In this document: positions 44,351 through 55,300 of the stretch, piece after piece | Numbering within the stretch: position 1 is the first letter of the stretch | Layout: the number at the start of each line of letters is the position of its first letter | Assembly (NCBI GenBank): GCA_947497755.1 | Contig: CANMHT010000013.1 | Location: 1 to 64,000, forward strand | Reading direction: 5' to 3' | Length of the DNA stretch: 64,000 bases | Origin: an uncultured Polaribacter sp. | GTDB taxonomy: Bacteria > Bacteroidota > Bacteroidia > Flavobacteriales > Flavobacteriaceae | Notes under the pieces: generated by a model | Told to the model about the DNA's origin: nothing | Database searches by the model: none | What the model saw: only the letters and a program-made list of their open reading frames with translations | Made by a program: the position numbers and the translations under genes

Positions 44351-47300
44351 TTAAATTTCACCTAACTTATAATTGTTGTCAAAGTTTTGCTCTCTTGATA
44401 TATATGTATTAATTCTTTCTATTTGCTCTTTAGCAAAATCTTGTACTTTCCTTTTTTCATGTGTTAATAAAGTTTCCATTAATTTCTTTCTTGATTCAAA
44501 AATAGGAACCGCCGATCCAACAACAGAATAATTAGTTAACCTTGAACCTAATACTGAAAGAAAGTTTTCATTTTCACCAAAATGCTGAATTAACAATTTT
44601 GCTTGCTCAGTCCATTCAATTTCTCCAGCATCGTTTTTCTTTTCAAAAGGTATAATACCAATCATTATTACTGGCCCTAAAGGAGTATTTGATTTACACC
44701 AGTCTAAAAGCTTTTCATCATCAAACTCATAAAAAGAAAGTATATTTCTTAAATCATAATTAATATAATAAGAATGACTTATCAATTTACTCCCTATTAG
44801 AGGCCAAGCTTGGTCAAACTTTTCTTCAAGAAAATGAAGTAATAGAATATTAAGTAAGGTTTCATTAATTACATTAAATTCTGAATAATCATTTAATATT
44901 TCATTAATAAAAAACTCAACCTCTTTCTTTTCTATTCCATCAGACACTATTCTTTTAATAAAATCTTCTACATGTAACATACTACCAAGTGTCGTTTTAT
45001 AACGTAAAATGCCTTCCACAGACAAATAAGTTTTAATTGTTGTTTTTAGACCTTCCCACCTGTCTTCATTTCTACAAACTTCCCACAATAATTCAAGAGC
45101 GAATGGTTTACCATATTCTGGGACATCAGATATCTCGTTAACTATTTCAATAATTTCTTCATCAGTTAAATGATTAAGTTTAATGTATTGTAAATCTCTT
45201 ACTAATGTTGGATTTGTATTTAAAACTGGTAGTAGTTTTTTAATATCCTCAACTCCTAATAGCTGTATAAAGTGAATCAGTCTAAAAGTGTGAAATTTTA
45301 AAACATCATCCTCTAAAAAATTGTCGATAACACTCTTTGTAAAAGTATCATTCTTTTTTCCGAGAATGAAACCAGCAATAAAACCAATATTTTGCTCTTC
45401 TATAGGTATATTACCAAAGGTTTCAATTATATCATGAATAAAACTCTCACCCTCTTGATATATTTCTCCTAATTTTTCGCCAAAAGCAAAGGTTTGACTT
45501 TGTTTTCCTTTTAGTAATTCAGATAAATTATCAAGCCAGGTTGTATTATTTGAATCGAACCATTCCTGTGCAAGAGCCTGAGCTTCTTCTTTGGCTAGAT
45601 CTTTCCAACCATTTTCTGTTTGTACACTTTTGTAAGTTGCATCTATCACTAGAATTTTTAATTTGTCTAAATCTTTAATAGGCTGATTATCATCTAAAAG
45701 CTTCTTTATCACACCGAGCTTTCCTTCATCAAGCCCGAATTTCAATAAGACCATTTCCTCTAATAAATGCCTAATTTTAGAAGATAATTGATCTTCTTTT
45801 GCTATTATTTTTTGAATAGTCGTCATTATGATATCTGAAGCTCCTAATTTGTATTGCTCAGGAAATCGTTTAATTATTATTTCTTTACAAAGTGGACTTA
45901 ATTCATCTTCATTAAACATCAACTGTTCTAGTAATTCAATAATATCTTTATAATAGTTATTTTTCTCTTCTAAAATAATTCTAGTCTCTTGGTCATAAGA
46001 CCTTAGTTCTTTTTTATCAGCTCCCCAAGTTTTAATTGAACCATGAAAATTAGAAACTTGAAGCCCCTTATCAAGAGCTGATAGAATAATTGGATTTATT
46101 TCATTAGTTTCTAATAACTCTTTTAAAACTATTAATCTTTTCTCAAGGCTCATTATTGTTCCCGATAAATACACCTGAAATATTTGAACAAAAGCACTTG
46201 TAGCATTGTTTGATATAGGTTCATTTTCGGAAAGTGCTAATCTATATAATACCTTTGTGGCCACCTGAGTAGTTTCCTTAACTAATGCTAGTTTTTCTAA
46301 GCACCAAACTATGTTTCTTCTCCCATGCTTAAATTCTTTAAGTTCATCAACACTTTTCTTTTTTAGTTCTTTAGAAAGGAGAGCTCCTATTTCTTTAGGA
46401 AATATTTCCGAAATTTTAAATATTAGCTGTGAACCTTGATCTGAATTTATAAAACTGTAATCGCTCAGCAATCCATCATCACCCGTAAGGTATTCAATTA
46501 GACCTACTTGCGGTTCTTTGTTTAGTTCAATAAGTCGTTGACCAAATTGTTTAGATAGTTCATATTTTGAGATGTTTAGCACATAATCTGAAAATTGTTC
46601 TCCACTAAATTTACTGATTCTCTGTAATGCTAATTCTTCAACAAAAGAATCTAAAACAATAAAATCACCAACTACTCTAAGTATACCTCTATTAGCTAAT
46701 TTTAATATAATTTCTCTATATTTTTCTAAATCTATTGTATCGGGTAAATTGAATAAGATAAAGTGAGAATGTTTTTCAAAATGATTATTTAATCCAACAT
46801 GTGTAAAAAGAGATAGTTCTTCTAAAATAGTGAGTGCTCCTGCAGCAATTAACTTTGCACCTAATAACTGTTCCCACCTTTCAGAATATTCAGGAGCAAT
46901 TATATCTTGATCTTTAATATTAGAAGATATATAAGTAATTGCTTTTTCAATATTTGTACCCGATTCCTTAATTACATCAGAAACTATGGACGAGTTTTTA
47001 AATCTTTCTTCTACTCCAGTTTTTATTATATCACTGGCATAAGTATCACTCAAATTAATGGTACCTTGATCATCAAAATTTGTTTGATCTGAATTTACTA
47101 TAGTTAATATTTTCACATTAGTACCTAGTAATTCATCACATAACTTTTTATGCACCTCTAAAGGACAGTTATCTAGAATGAATAGATAATCTTGATTTAA
47201 GTCTCTAAGATCTTGTAGCTGTATTTGTATGTTTCCGTAATTAGAAGCACTTAAATCATGATATAATATTTTTTCTAAAGATTCTTCATCTCTTTTTAAT

Positions 47301-48073
47301 GTTATATCTATTTTTCTATATAATTCTCTAGCAATACGTGTTTTTCCTGATTTACTTGGCCCGAGCAAGCGTTGAGGATTTCCAGGTTTTTTTAAACTAC
47401 TCCTTAGCTTATTAACCACGTCTTTTAATTCATTCGTAACAATTAATTTTTTATCAAAATCAGAACTTTTCCAAACATCGTGTTGTTTAAAGGGTTTAAA
47501 TCTATCCCTATGATATGCACGTGTTGTTTTAAGTGCTGCTACTATTGAATTTTTAAAATTTTCTACCAATTCATTAAATACACTTTCATAATCTTTCTCA
47601 CTATGTTTCTCAGGCAGATTATAAGTTATTGGCCAACGTATATGTCCCAAATCTACAGGTAAATCTTTGGGCTTCCCATATGCCTCGTTAATCACCAAAA
47701 TAGTTCTGTCATAATCTTTTTTTGCCCAAGAATATCCTGTCTCCAATAAAACATTTCCATTAGGGTATTTTTTTATTTTTCCATTTTTATCAATTTTTTG
47801 ATAAGAAGTAAATAACCAATGATTTTTATATTCATGATTATTAAATTCTGCTGTAAGAGTTACATCACCAATAAAAATATCTGAAGATTTAGATTGCTCA
47901 AGCATTGTATCTGCTAAAGGTTTCTGCCCCGATGTTCCTCGAAAGCCTTTTATAAGTTTAATTTTCGCTCCTTTAATTGCTTTTATAGCTGCTTTAATTG
48001 CCTTCTCAATGAATTGCTCATTTACCTGCCCTGGAGAGTCAGATTGATATGAATAGAAAATTCGGTATTCCAT
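44351..48073 (-). CDS. STAND-like ATPase with TIR-like N-terminal domain
   Basis: 1240 residues. Residues 1-170 form a TIR/deoxyribosyltransferase-like domain (IFYSYQSDSPGQVNEQFIEK; DIFIGDVTLTAEF; NVLLETGYSWAKKDYDRTIL, with a Glu at about 111). The NTPase core has Walker A LLGPSKSGKTRIARELY (about 238-245) and Walker B YLFILDNCP. The remaining 850 residues are alpha-solenoid, probably the ligand sensor. This is the layout of STAND immune sensors: sensing by repeats, then effector assembly. Last gene of the five-gene operon, and its start codon meets the stop of the previous gene. Confidence 0.75.
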   Translation of the reverse strand: MEYRIFYSYQSDSPGQVNEQFIEKAIKAAIKAIKGAKIKLIKGFRGTSGQKPLADTMLEQSKSSDIFIGDVTLTAEFNNHEYKNHWLFTSYQKIDKNGKIKKYPNGNVLLETGYSWAKKDYDRTILVINEAYGKPKDLPVDLGHIRWPITYNLPEKHSEKDYESVFNELVENFKNSIVAALKTTRAYHRDRFKPFKQHDVWKSSDFDKKLIVTNELKDVVNKLRSSLKKPGNPQRLLGPSKSGKTRIARELYRKIDITLKRDEESLEKILYHDLSASNYGNIQIQLQDLRDLNQDYLFILDNCPLEVHKKLCDELLGTNVKILTIVNSDQTNFDDQGTINLSDTYASDIIKTGVEERFKNSSIVSDVIKESGTNIEKAITYISSNIKDQDIIAPEYSERWEQLLGAKLIAAGALTILEELSLFTHVGLNNHFEKHSHFILFNLPDTIDLEKYREIILKLANRGILRVVGDFIVLDSFVEELALQRISKFSGEQFSDYVLNISKYELSKQFGQRLIELNKEPQVGLIEYLTGDDGLLSDYSFINSDQGSQLIFKISEIFPKEIGALLSKELKKKSVDELKEFKHGRRNIVWCLEKLALVKETTQVATKVLYRLALSENEPISNNATSAFVQIFQVYLSGTIMSLEKRLIVLKELLETNEINPIILSALDKGLQVSNFHGSIKTWGADKKELRSYDQETRIILEEKNNYYKDIIELLEQLMFNEDELSPLCKEIIIKRFPEQYKLGASDIIMTTIQKIIAKEDQLSSKIRHLLEEMVLLKFGLDEGKLGVIKKLLDDNQPIKDLDKLKILVIDATYKSVQTENGWKDLAKEEAQALAQEWFDSNNTTWLDNLSELLKGKQSQTFAFGEKLGEIYQEGESFIHDIIETFGNIPIEEQNIGFIAGFILGKKNDTFTKSVIDNFLEDDVLKFHTFRLIHFIQLLGVEDIKKLLPVLNTNPTLVRDLQYIKLNHLTDEEIIEIVNEISDVPEYGKPFALELLWEVCRNEDRWEGLKTTIKTYLSVEGILRYKTTLGSMLHVEDFIKRIVSDGIEKKEVEFFINEILNDYSEFNVINETLLNILLLHFLEEKFDQAWPLIGSKLISHSYYINYDLRNILSFYEFDDEKLLDWCKSNTPLGPVIMIGIIPFEKKNDAGEIEWTEQAKLLIQHFGENENFLSVLGSRLTNYSVVGSAVPIFESRKKLMETLLTHEKRKVQDFAKEQIERINTYISREQNFDNNYKLGEI

Positions 48074-48651
48074 TATTTTAAAGAGTAGATTAAATCAATT
48101 CCTGAAAATATGCTTAATCCTAAATTTTTTGTTTCCTCTTGAACATCTAATTCATGACTTTCTTTATTTCTTAACTCTTTTAAAAGCAGAGCATTTTCAA
48201 ATTGTCTTGAAGATAACCAATTGCATTTTTTAGCGTGATTTAATAAATTATTTAGCATTGGTTTACCTTTAAAAGATTCATCATTGGCCACTTTTTCTTT
48301 TAATTTATTTTCTACAACTTTAGCCAATACTCTAACTGCCTCACTTGTTTTACCCTCATTTAAATTAACAATAACAGATTCTAACTCTATATGAACCGTA
48401 TAATCGAGATTATCAACCGACTCTTTAAGTTTTTGTAATTCGGTTATAATTCCAACATCTACATTTTGTTGAGCTTTTAGATATTTTTCTAAAAGACCTA
48501 AATATGCTTTTTTCACATCATAATTTTCTTTCCGTAAGCGCTTAATTATGCGGTTCGTTTTAATTGCTCTCTTCTTCTTATCATCAAAAAACCATAATAC
48601 AGCAAATCCCAAAACAGCAATAATTAAATAAGGTATATCTTTTAATTTCAT
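48073..48651 (-). CDS. Membrane-anchored protein with HEPN-like RX4H motif
   Basis: 192 residues. One N-terminal membrane helix (IPYLIIAVLGFAVLWFF), a basic coiled-coil linker, and a C-terminal helical domain. In LLKELRNKESHELDV the sequence RNKESH is RX4H, the catalytic pattern of HEPN ribonucleases, within a DUF4145-like helical context. If active it would cut RNA at the membrane. The call is from one motif and fold pattern, so it is moderate. It lies 15 bases after the 234-residue gene and overlaps the TIR-STAND start by one base. Confidence 0.6.
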   Translation of the reverse strand: MKLKDIPYLIIAVLGFAVLWFFDDKKKRAIKTNRIIKRLRKENYDVKKAYLGLLEKYLKAQQNVDVGIITELQKLKESVDNLDYTVHIELESVIVNLNEGKTSEAVRVLAKVVENKLKEKVANDESFKGKPMLNNLLNHAKKCNWLSSRQFENALLLKELRNKESHELDVQEETKNLGLSIFSGIDLIYSLK

Positions 48652-48666
48652 TTTTATAAATAACTT

Positions 48667-49371
48667 TTAGTTTTTATTAAACTCTTTAAAAACTTGTTTC
48701 TTTAGTTTTAACAATTCCTTTTTTTCCTCTTCTATTAATTTTTCAATTTCATTGAAAATATACTTTACTCTATCCTCTCTATTGACACTCTCTTCATTAT
48801 AATTATTCATATCAACTACTCCCGATGAAAAATCAATTTTTACCATAGAATTTAGATGTTGTATTAATTCTTGTTCTTCTTTTGATAAAAATTCTTTATG
48901 GTTATTTAACCACTCATTGTCTTTTAAAAGTAAATCTTTATGAACATTTGCTTCAATTGAATGATAAAAAATCTTTTCTGAATTATTCTTTACTTTTTCT
49001 ACAAAATTTGACCAAGGGCTACCACTTGAGACTGAACGATATTCTATCCACCTTGGTAATATGGATATATTGTTATTTTCCTTTTTCAAAACAGTTAAGA
49101 TTTCGAGAAAATTTCCAACATTATCTAAAGGTTTTTGAATAGGTAGCCTGTCTTTTTTTTGCCATAGATCTAATATTAAATTACAACATTCTTTTTGCAA
49201 TTTCATTTTAAGATCTTCATCTTTACAATCTTCAATTTTTATCATTTGCTCAGCTAAATAATGAACTAACCAACGAGATAAGGTGTTAGTAGTGTAATCT
49301 AGCTTAAGTTCTGAAATTAATTTTTCACCTAATTTTATAATTTCTTCCTCGGAGTGTTTTGACTGTGCCAT
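48667..49371 (-). CDS. Small partner protein of the Avs-like operon (Avs3b-like candidate)
   Basis: 234 residues, helical and Lys/Glu-rich, no signal or membrane segment. It contains LGEKLISELKLDYTTNTLSR, WLVHYLAEQMIKIEDCKD and SVSSGSPWSNFVEKVKNN, and ends in a coiled coil. Its start lies 47 bases inside the 3' end of the Avs3a-like gene, so it is translationally coupled. Position and size match the accessory second gene of AVAST type 3 systems. Sequence identity with Avs3b could not be checked. Confidence 0.6.
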   Translation of the reverse strand: MAQSKHSEEEIIKLGEKLISELKLDYTTNTLSRWLVHYLAEQMIKIEDCKDEDLKMKLQKECCNLILDLWQKKDRLPIQKPLDNVGNFLEILTVLKKENNNISILPRWIEYRSVSSGSPWSNFVEKVKNNSEKIFYHSIEANVHKDLLLKDNEWLNNHKEFLSKEEQELIQHLNSMVKIDFSSGVVDMNNYNEESVNREDRVKYIFNEIEKLIEEEKKELLKLKKQVFKEFNKN

Positions 49372-52300
49372 CTGGTTTTATAAGGTAAGTTTTAATATTA
49401 TTTTTTATGCCTAACTTTCTTCGATCCATTGAATAAATTCTATCTTTTAACTGTCTTTCTATTTCACATTTTATAATCATACTTTTATTAATTTTTCTTA
49501 AAAAATCTAAAATAAAAGAAACACTAACCTTTAATTCAACTCCTTCACTTTCTACACTATCAGTGTATCTGTATTCAGTGGTCTCACTCCAATGCTGATA
49601 TTCAGATATTAACTGATCATTATGAAAAGCTCTTTTGAAAAAGTTGTCATAGGTTATTTCAAATGTATTTAGAACTTTTTTTCCAAAAACTATATAGTCT
49701 TTTCCTATGTCTTTTGAAAATGGATCGTCGGAATCTAAACCTCCTTCGTGTTCGGGTCTAGGGTTATTAAGCCATCCAAAATACTCAAATCCCAAATCTT
49801 TTATTTCAAATCTATCTTCATCATCTTCAAAAGGTATTACATAGTCATGACAATCTTTAGCAGTCTGAAAAGCTCTTAATAATGCTTCAGCTCCTTTATT
49901 AGATACTAAAGCTGACCTTATAGAAACAGATTCGTAGTTTTCTCCAAAATATCTACTTCCTCCTCTAAAGACCATTAAATAGTTTTTACCAAAATAATGA
50001 TCAAAACCAACTTCAGAATCAAATTTTATATCTTCTACATTATCCCTCCAGTTCTCATCAAACTTTTCAAATTCGTTAAACCAATATTTCTTTTCTAAAG
50101 GCAAAGGATCTCTAGAATCTGACAACCAATAGTCATTCCATGTATTTGATTTTGATTGCAACCAATAATCCCATGTTCCCCATTCTCCATCAGTCTCTGA
50201 TTTTATAAGAGGGTGTTTTTGTAATAAATCATGTGCAGCACAGAACATAGAATGGTATTCAAAGTATGTTTCTAAGGGTTCAATTGTAGGTATATTACCT
50301 TTACTAGTACTTATAAGCTCATAATAATTTCTTTCATTTCGTAATTGATCCCTAACATAATCTTCTTTATTGGGATTTCCTCGATAACCCCATTTTTGAG
50401 TAATATATTTATCTGCCAAATCAGCAACGTCATCTTCAGATAAATTGAAAGAGCGGCTTAGTCCCTGATATAAATAAGGAAGAGTATCTAATGAATCAAA
50501 CTTGAACACCCTGTTTTTACTTGAAGATGATTTCTTAATTCCTCTATTCCCATTAAATAAATCCCTTTCCATTTTCTCAAATGAACTAATTAAAACACTA
50601 TTAATTAGTTCTTTTTCATGTGCGGTATAAATTTGGTCATTGTAAATATTAAGATTGAGGCAGGTTTTTTTTATAAAAGACCTAATTAAGATATGCGGTA
50701 AATCTTCATTTAGTAATTCTTTAAAGAATTCATTCTTAAATGGAATTAAAGCCTTCGGGTTTTCTTTACTAGTTCTTTCTAATGCAATCCATAAATATAG
50801 TTTGGCTGAAATCCAATAGAACATATATTCCTTATTTTGAAATGGATGACAGTTTTTTTGATTTTGAGAATCAAGTAGATTTTTCAATATTTCAGACTCT
50901 CCTAGGTTAATTAATCTTCTTATTGAATGTATAGCCATCCATCTATTTCTTTTATCTGGATGTCCTAAAATAAATCTTAAAACTTCTGATATTAATTTAT
51001 TTGACGATCCAGGAGGAATCAATTCTTCATTCCAAACTCCATCAGCTATATTTTCATCTATTGTTGAGTTCCAACTATCCAAAACCCAAGAGAGTAAGTC
51101 TTCATTTTCTTGTTTAGTTAAACGATTATTGATTAAATTAAAAACGCCATAAATTGATTCATCTGTTAATAAGTCTATTTTTTCAGGTAAAATATTCATT
51201 AATATATTTACCATACTATCATTGGTAATGCAAAATAAATCAGCAAACTTCTTTATGTCGCATATTCTTAGATGATTGTCTTCATTAAATCCATTAAACC
51301 ATGTAAGTAATACGTAACGATATTTGTTTTTCATCCACTTTTTTACGCCTGGGTGTATCTTCCATTCTATAATTCGCTCTTTTAGTGCCGTCTCAAAAGA
51401 GTAAAAACTTAAATATTCTGGAGAAACATTAATTAAAGCATTTAATTGATTGACATAATCTTGCGGCAAACACTTATTTTTTATTTCAGTTAAAAAGTTA
51501 TCAATTTGCCACCTATAATGATAATCTTCATTTGTATCTATAATAACTTTAATAGAATCCTCAATATCTTGACTAGATAAAATATTTATTGATTCAATAT
51601 CTATATTATGACAATGGTCTTCTTTTGAAAAGTTATTTTTATATTTTGACTCTTTTTCTAAGGCTTCAACTTTTCTAAATTCAACAAACTCATTAAGTTT
51701 TTCTATTGCCCCCTCTTTTAAAAATTTATTGTCTTTAACCTTTGAATATAATTCATCTATTAGTGAATTATTTTGATCTAGCCTTAAATCCCTATAGGTA
51801 GTTTCAATAAAATATGTCTTATTATTAATATCGTTTTCTATATTATAAGCATTAATAATTTGATGATATAATTCAATTAATTCATCATGATAGTAGTTAC
51901 TATTTAGGGGTAATAAAGCATTTGCAACTTTGTGATTTATAGTTTTATTTTTTAACGCTACATTTAAAAGAGAAGGAACATATTTGTTTAAACTTAGTAT
52001 ATTTCTGTGATGCCAGCGACACATAATTGAAAAAGCTGATCCTGGATCAAAATTAAAAACCCCTTTTAGACCTTCTTTGTAAGGAAAATGTTCTTTATCA
52101 TAATACCCTAGCTTTATATCAGCATATTCTATAAATCGGGCATACTCATAAGCTAGATTTGGGTTAAACTTAGGTATACCCTGTTCACTTAATTCATATA
52201 AACATCTAATTTTAGCGAAAGCTTCATAGTCAATATCAGAAACAGCTTCTATAGCCTTATCGAAATAATATTTTCCTGTTTCCCTATCTATTTTAGAACC

Positions 52301-55300
52301 AAATAAAGAACACTCAATATATAACTCTGTAATCTCTGATGCAGATAAGGAACTTTCAATTATAAATTCATCAATCTCATTAAGTAATTTTAAACACAAA
52401 ACATGGCTTTTTACTAAATGTGAAATTCTATCTAAAATTCTTAACCTTAATGAAATTCTATTTGATTTCCCATTATTAAAAGAATTTAAGACTAATTCTA
52501 CCCTTTCGCTATTAAGCTCTATCAGTAAAAGAAAATTAAAAATGCTACTTGCTAGATAGTTTAAACGATCCTGTGCCCAGTGGGTATAATGTCTAAATTC
52601 CCAATCCTTTTCAACGCTATTACAAATCAGTTTAAACTTCTCACTACATTCTTCTGTGGTTAATCTTCCTGTTATTTTATCAGCTTTTAACTGAAAGATA
52701 GAAACCGCATGCTTAAAAAAATTATCAAAATCTTTCTTATCATCTTCTATACTTCTTCTTTTTTTATAATCCTCTATTTCCTTTAAATTCTTGAAATTAT
52801 CAGGGTATAAACTTTCTAATTGAATAACTTTTCCATTTAAAGAGGCCTTTAGTGTATTTATTCTTAGACTTAAATTGAGCTCTATTTCAGAATCTTTATT
52901 TGTATTATACTTATTTGAAAAATGGGGAACCCGAGATGGATTCTTATAATTGACTTTATTTAGAATATCAATTATTTTATTTTTATCAACTTTATTTTCA
53001 AAACTTAAGATTTCACAAAAGTCTACAATTGAAGAATAAAAAATTATTTCAAGTTTTATTTTTTTGCTTAATATTTTTAATAAATAAGAAGTAATTATTT
53101 CTGTATCAAATTTATCTGTATCAAAACCAAATTTGAAAAGTTTATTAATAATAAATATTTGGGTTATAATAGGAACGTCTATTTTTTTTAGCCAAGACTC
53201 TATTTCCTCCCTTTTTGAAAACAATAAAATATTATCGAGTAGATAATTTCCGGATGAAATTCTAGCAGACTTCGGTGACCATCTAGTAAGTGATTGATAA
53301 GCTTTAGTTGAATTGTTTGTTAACCTTAATACAGCTTCCGTTTCAAAAGCTATATCTAAGCTACTTATCGGATACTTTCTTAATTCTTTTTCTTCAACTG
53401 AATTACGCCTCCATTCTAACCAGTTATGTGCAGTCCTTAAATGTTTTTTAGTAATATCCGTATCAGAAGGGCTTCTAGAATATATACCAGCTAATTTGAG
53501 GTGGAATGATCCTCCCCAAGATTTTTCTTCAGAATTTGTAATTAACTTATATAACGAAGCTTCGTCTCCAAACCTTATAACTAAATCTGGGTTAGTAACC
53601 AATAAATTAGTTAATGCTTTATCAGTTTTAGACTCTTCAGCTGCTATGAATAAAAGTTTGAAAAATGTTAAATTATCAGTTTGATTATCTGCAATTTTCA
53701 TTGCTAGTTTTGCTCTACTGATATATACTTCTTTATTTCTAATTGGATCGGTTGGATATGATCTATATTTTTTATCAAGAACAACCTCCTTTAAATCTTC
53801 TTTAAACCCCGCTTGAAATAAAATGTCTGCTAAATTAATAGAGGCATATTCATTCCCTTCCGCTTCTTCAAGAAACAACTTGGCAATACTGTTTAAATCC
53901 AAACTTGTTGGACTGTATTTTTCTCTGATATAGTTTTCAAAATCTTCATCTCTAAAGCTGAATTTTTTATTATCTAATATTAAACCATGCCAAATATCTG
54001 CTGATAAATCTTGTAAAAACCCCTCATTTACATTTAATATTTGTGATATAAAATGCAACGGTACTGGTCTTGGTAATGTAATTAGATTTGTAAAAAATCT
54101 ATTTATTAACTTTCTACCATTATTACCTATTTTTTTAACTGCTTCATTTATTCTTTCTTCTATTAAATCTTCAACAATTTTACCATTGGGTTTCAAATAA
54201 TTGATAACTCTATCAACACCATCTTTCTTTAAATTAATAGCATATGATTGTACTCGCGGTATTCCTTTTGTTAAAAGATGAAATTCTTCTATATTTTTAT
54301 CTGTACTATTTGGGAAAGAGTGGTTTAAATGTTTTTGGGTTTCATTTTTGCTAAAAGGTAAAATTTCAATATCAACATATTCATCAGGTAAATTAAGACT
54401 TTCTTTTCGATAGCTTCTAGTAGTGAAAATTAATTTACAATCCTCTGAGAAAGTTTCTTCTAACAAATCATGTACAAAAGAATTTTCTTCTCTTTTTTCT
54501 GCAGCTGTAATATTATTATCAGCAGCGTCAATAATAATAACCAAATACGCTTCCTTATTTCTCTCTTTTAAAATTTTGATAGCATCATTAATTCTTCTTT
54601 TAAATTCTCTGAGATATACATCTTCAGATTCATTTTTATTAATCAAAAAATTTGTACCAATTCTTTTAGCAATTTCATTAGCAATATGTGGTAAAGCATT
54701 TTTATGTAGATGCCTTCTGTCCGAAGGGTCTAAATAAGATCCATTTCCATAGCAATCAAAAGTTATACATTCACAGAAATCAGGTATAAAATCACTTATT
54801 TGTTGAGTTAATGTGGATTTACCTATACCAGCTCCACCATGCAAACAAATAGGAAGACCTTTATTTTTTTCAATCTTTGATAAGATATCTTTTAGTTGTT
54901 CTCTTTCAACTCTCTTTGAAAGTTTTTCAAAATGTTGTGAGACTGGAAATAGACTTTCTAAACTACCATTAGTAAAACCTAAACTTGCAATTATGTCATA
55001 TAGAGTAAGTCTAACATAATCCTTAGATTCTGGCATCATTTTTTTCCAAATGAGTCTTGACAAATTATTAAACTGATTCCTCGAAGATATACTTGTATTA
55101 CTAATTGCTACAATTAAATCCCTTTCCAAATAATCTCTGGAACTGACTCCACAATCTTCAAAATCTATTAAACTTATAAAATCAGAAAATTCTGTTACTT
55201 TTAATTCTGATGCTTTTAATAATTTTTGGAAAGCATTATTGTAAGACTTTAGATTTTTAAGAATTGTATTGAAATTTTTCTTTTTATCTAAAGGATATAA

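Noticed and set aside
44221..44412. Plus-strand frame of 63 residues starting MESRTNQKTEGFELPTGTSQ
   Set aside because: It runs into the 3' end of the convergent 1240-residue gene and has no family sign. It may be a gene fragment, but that cannot be supported.
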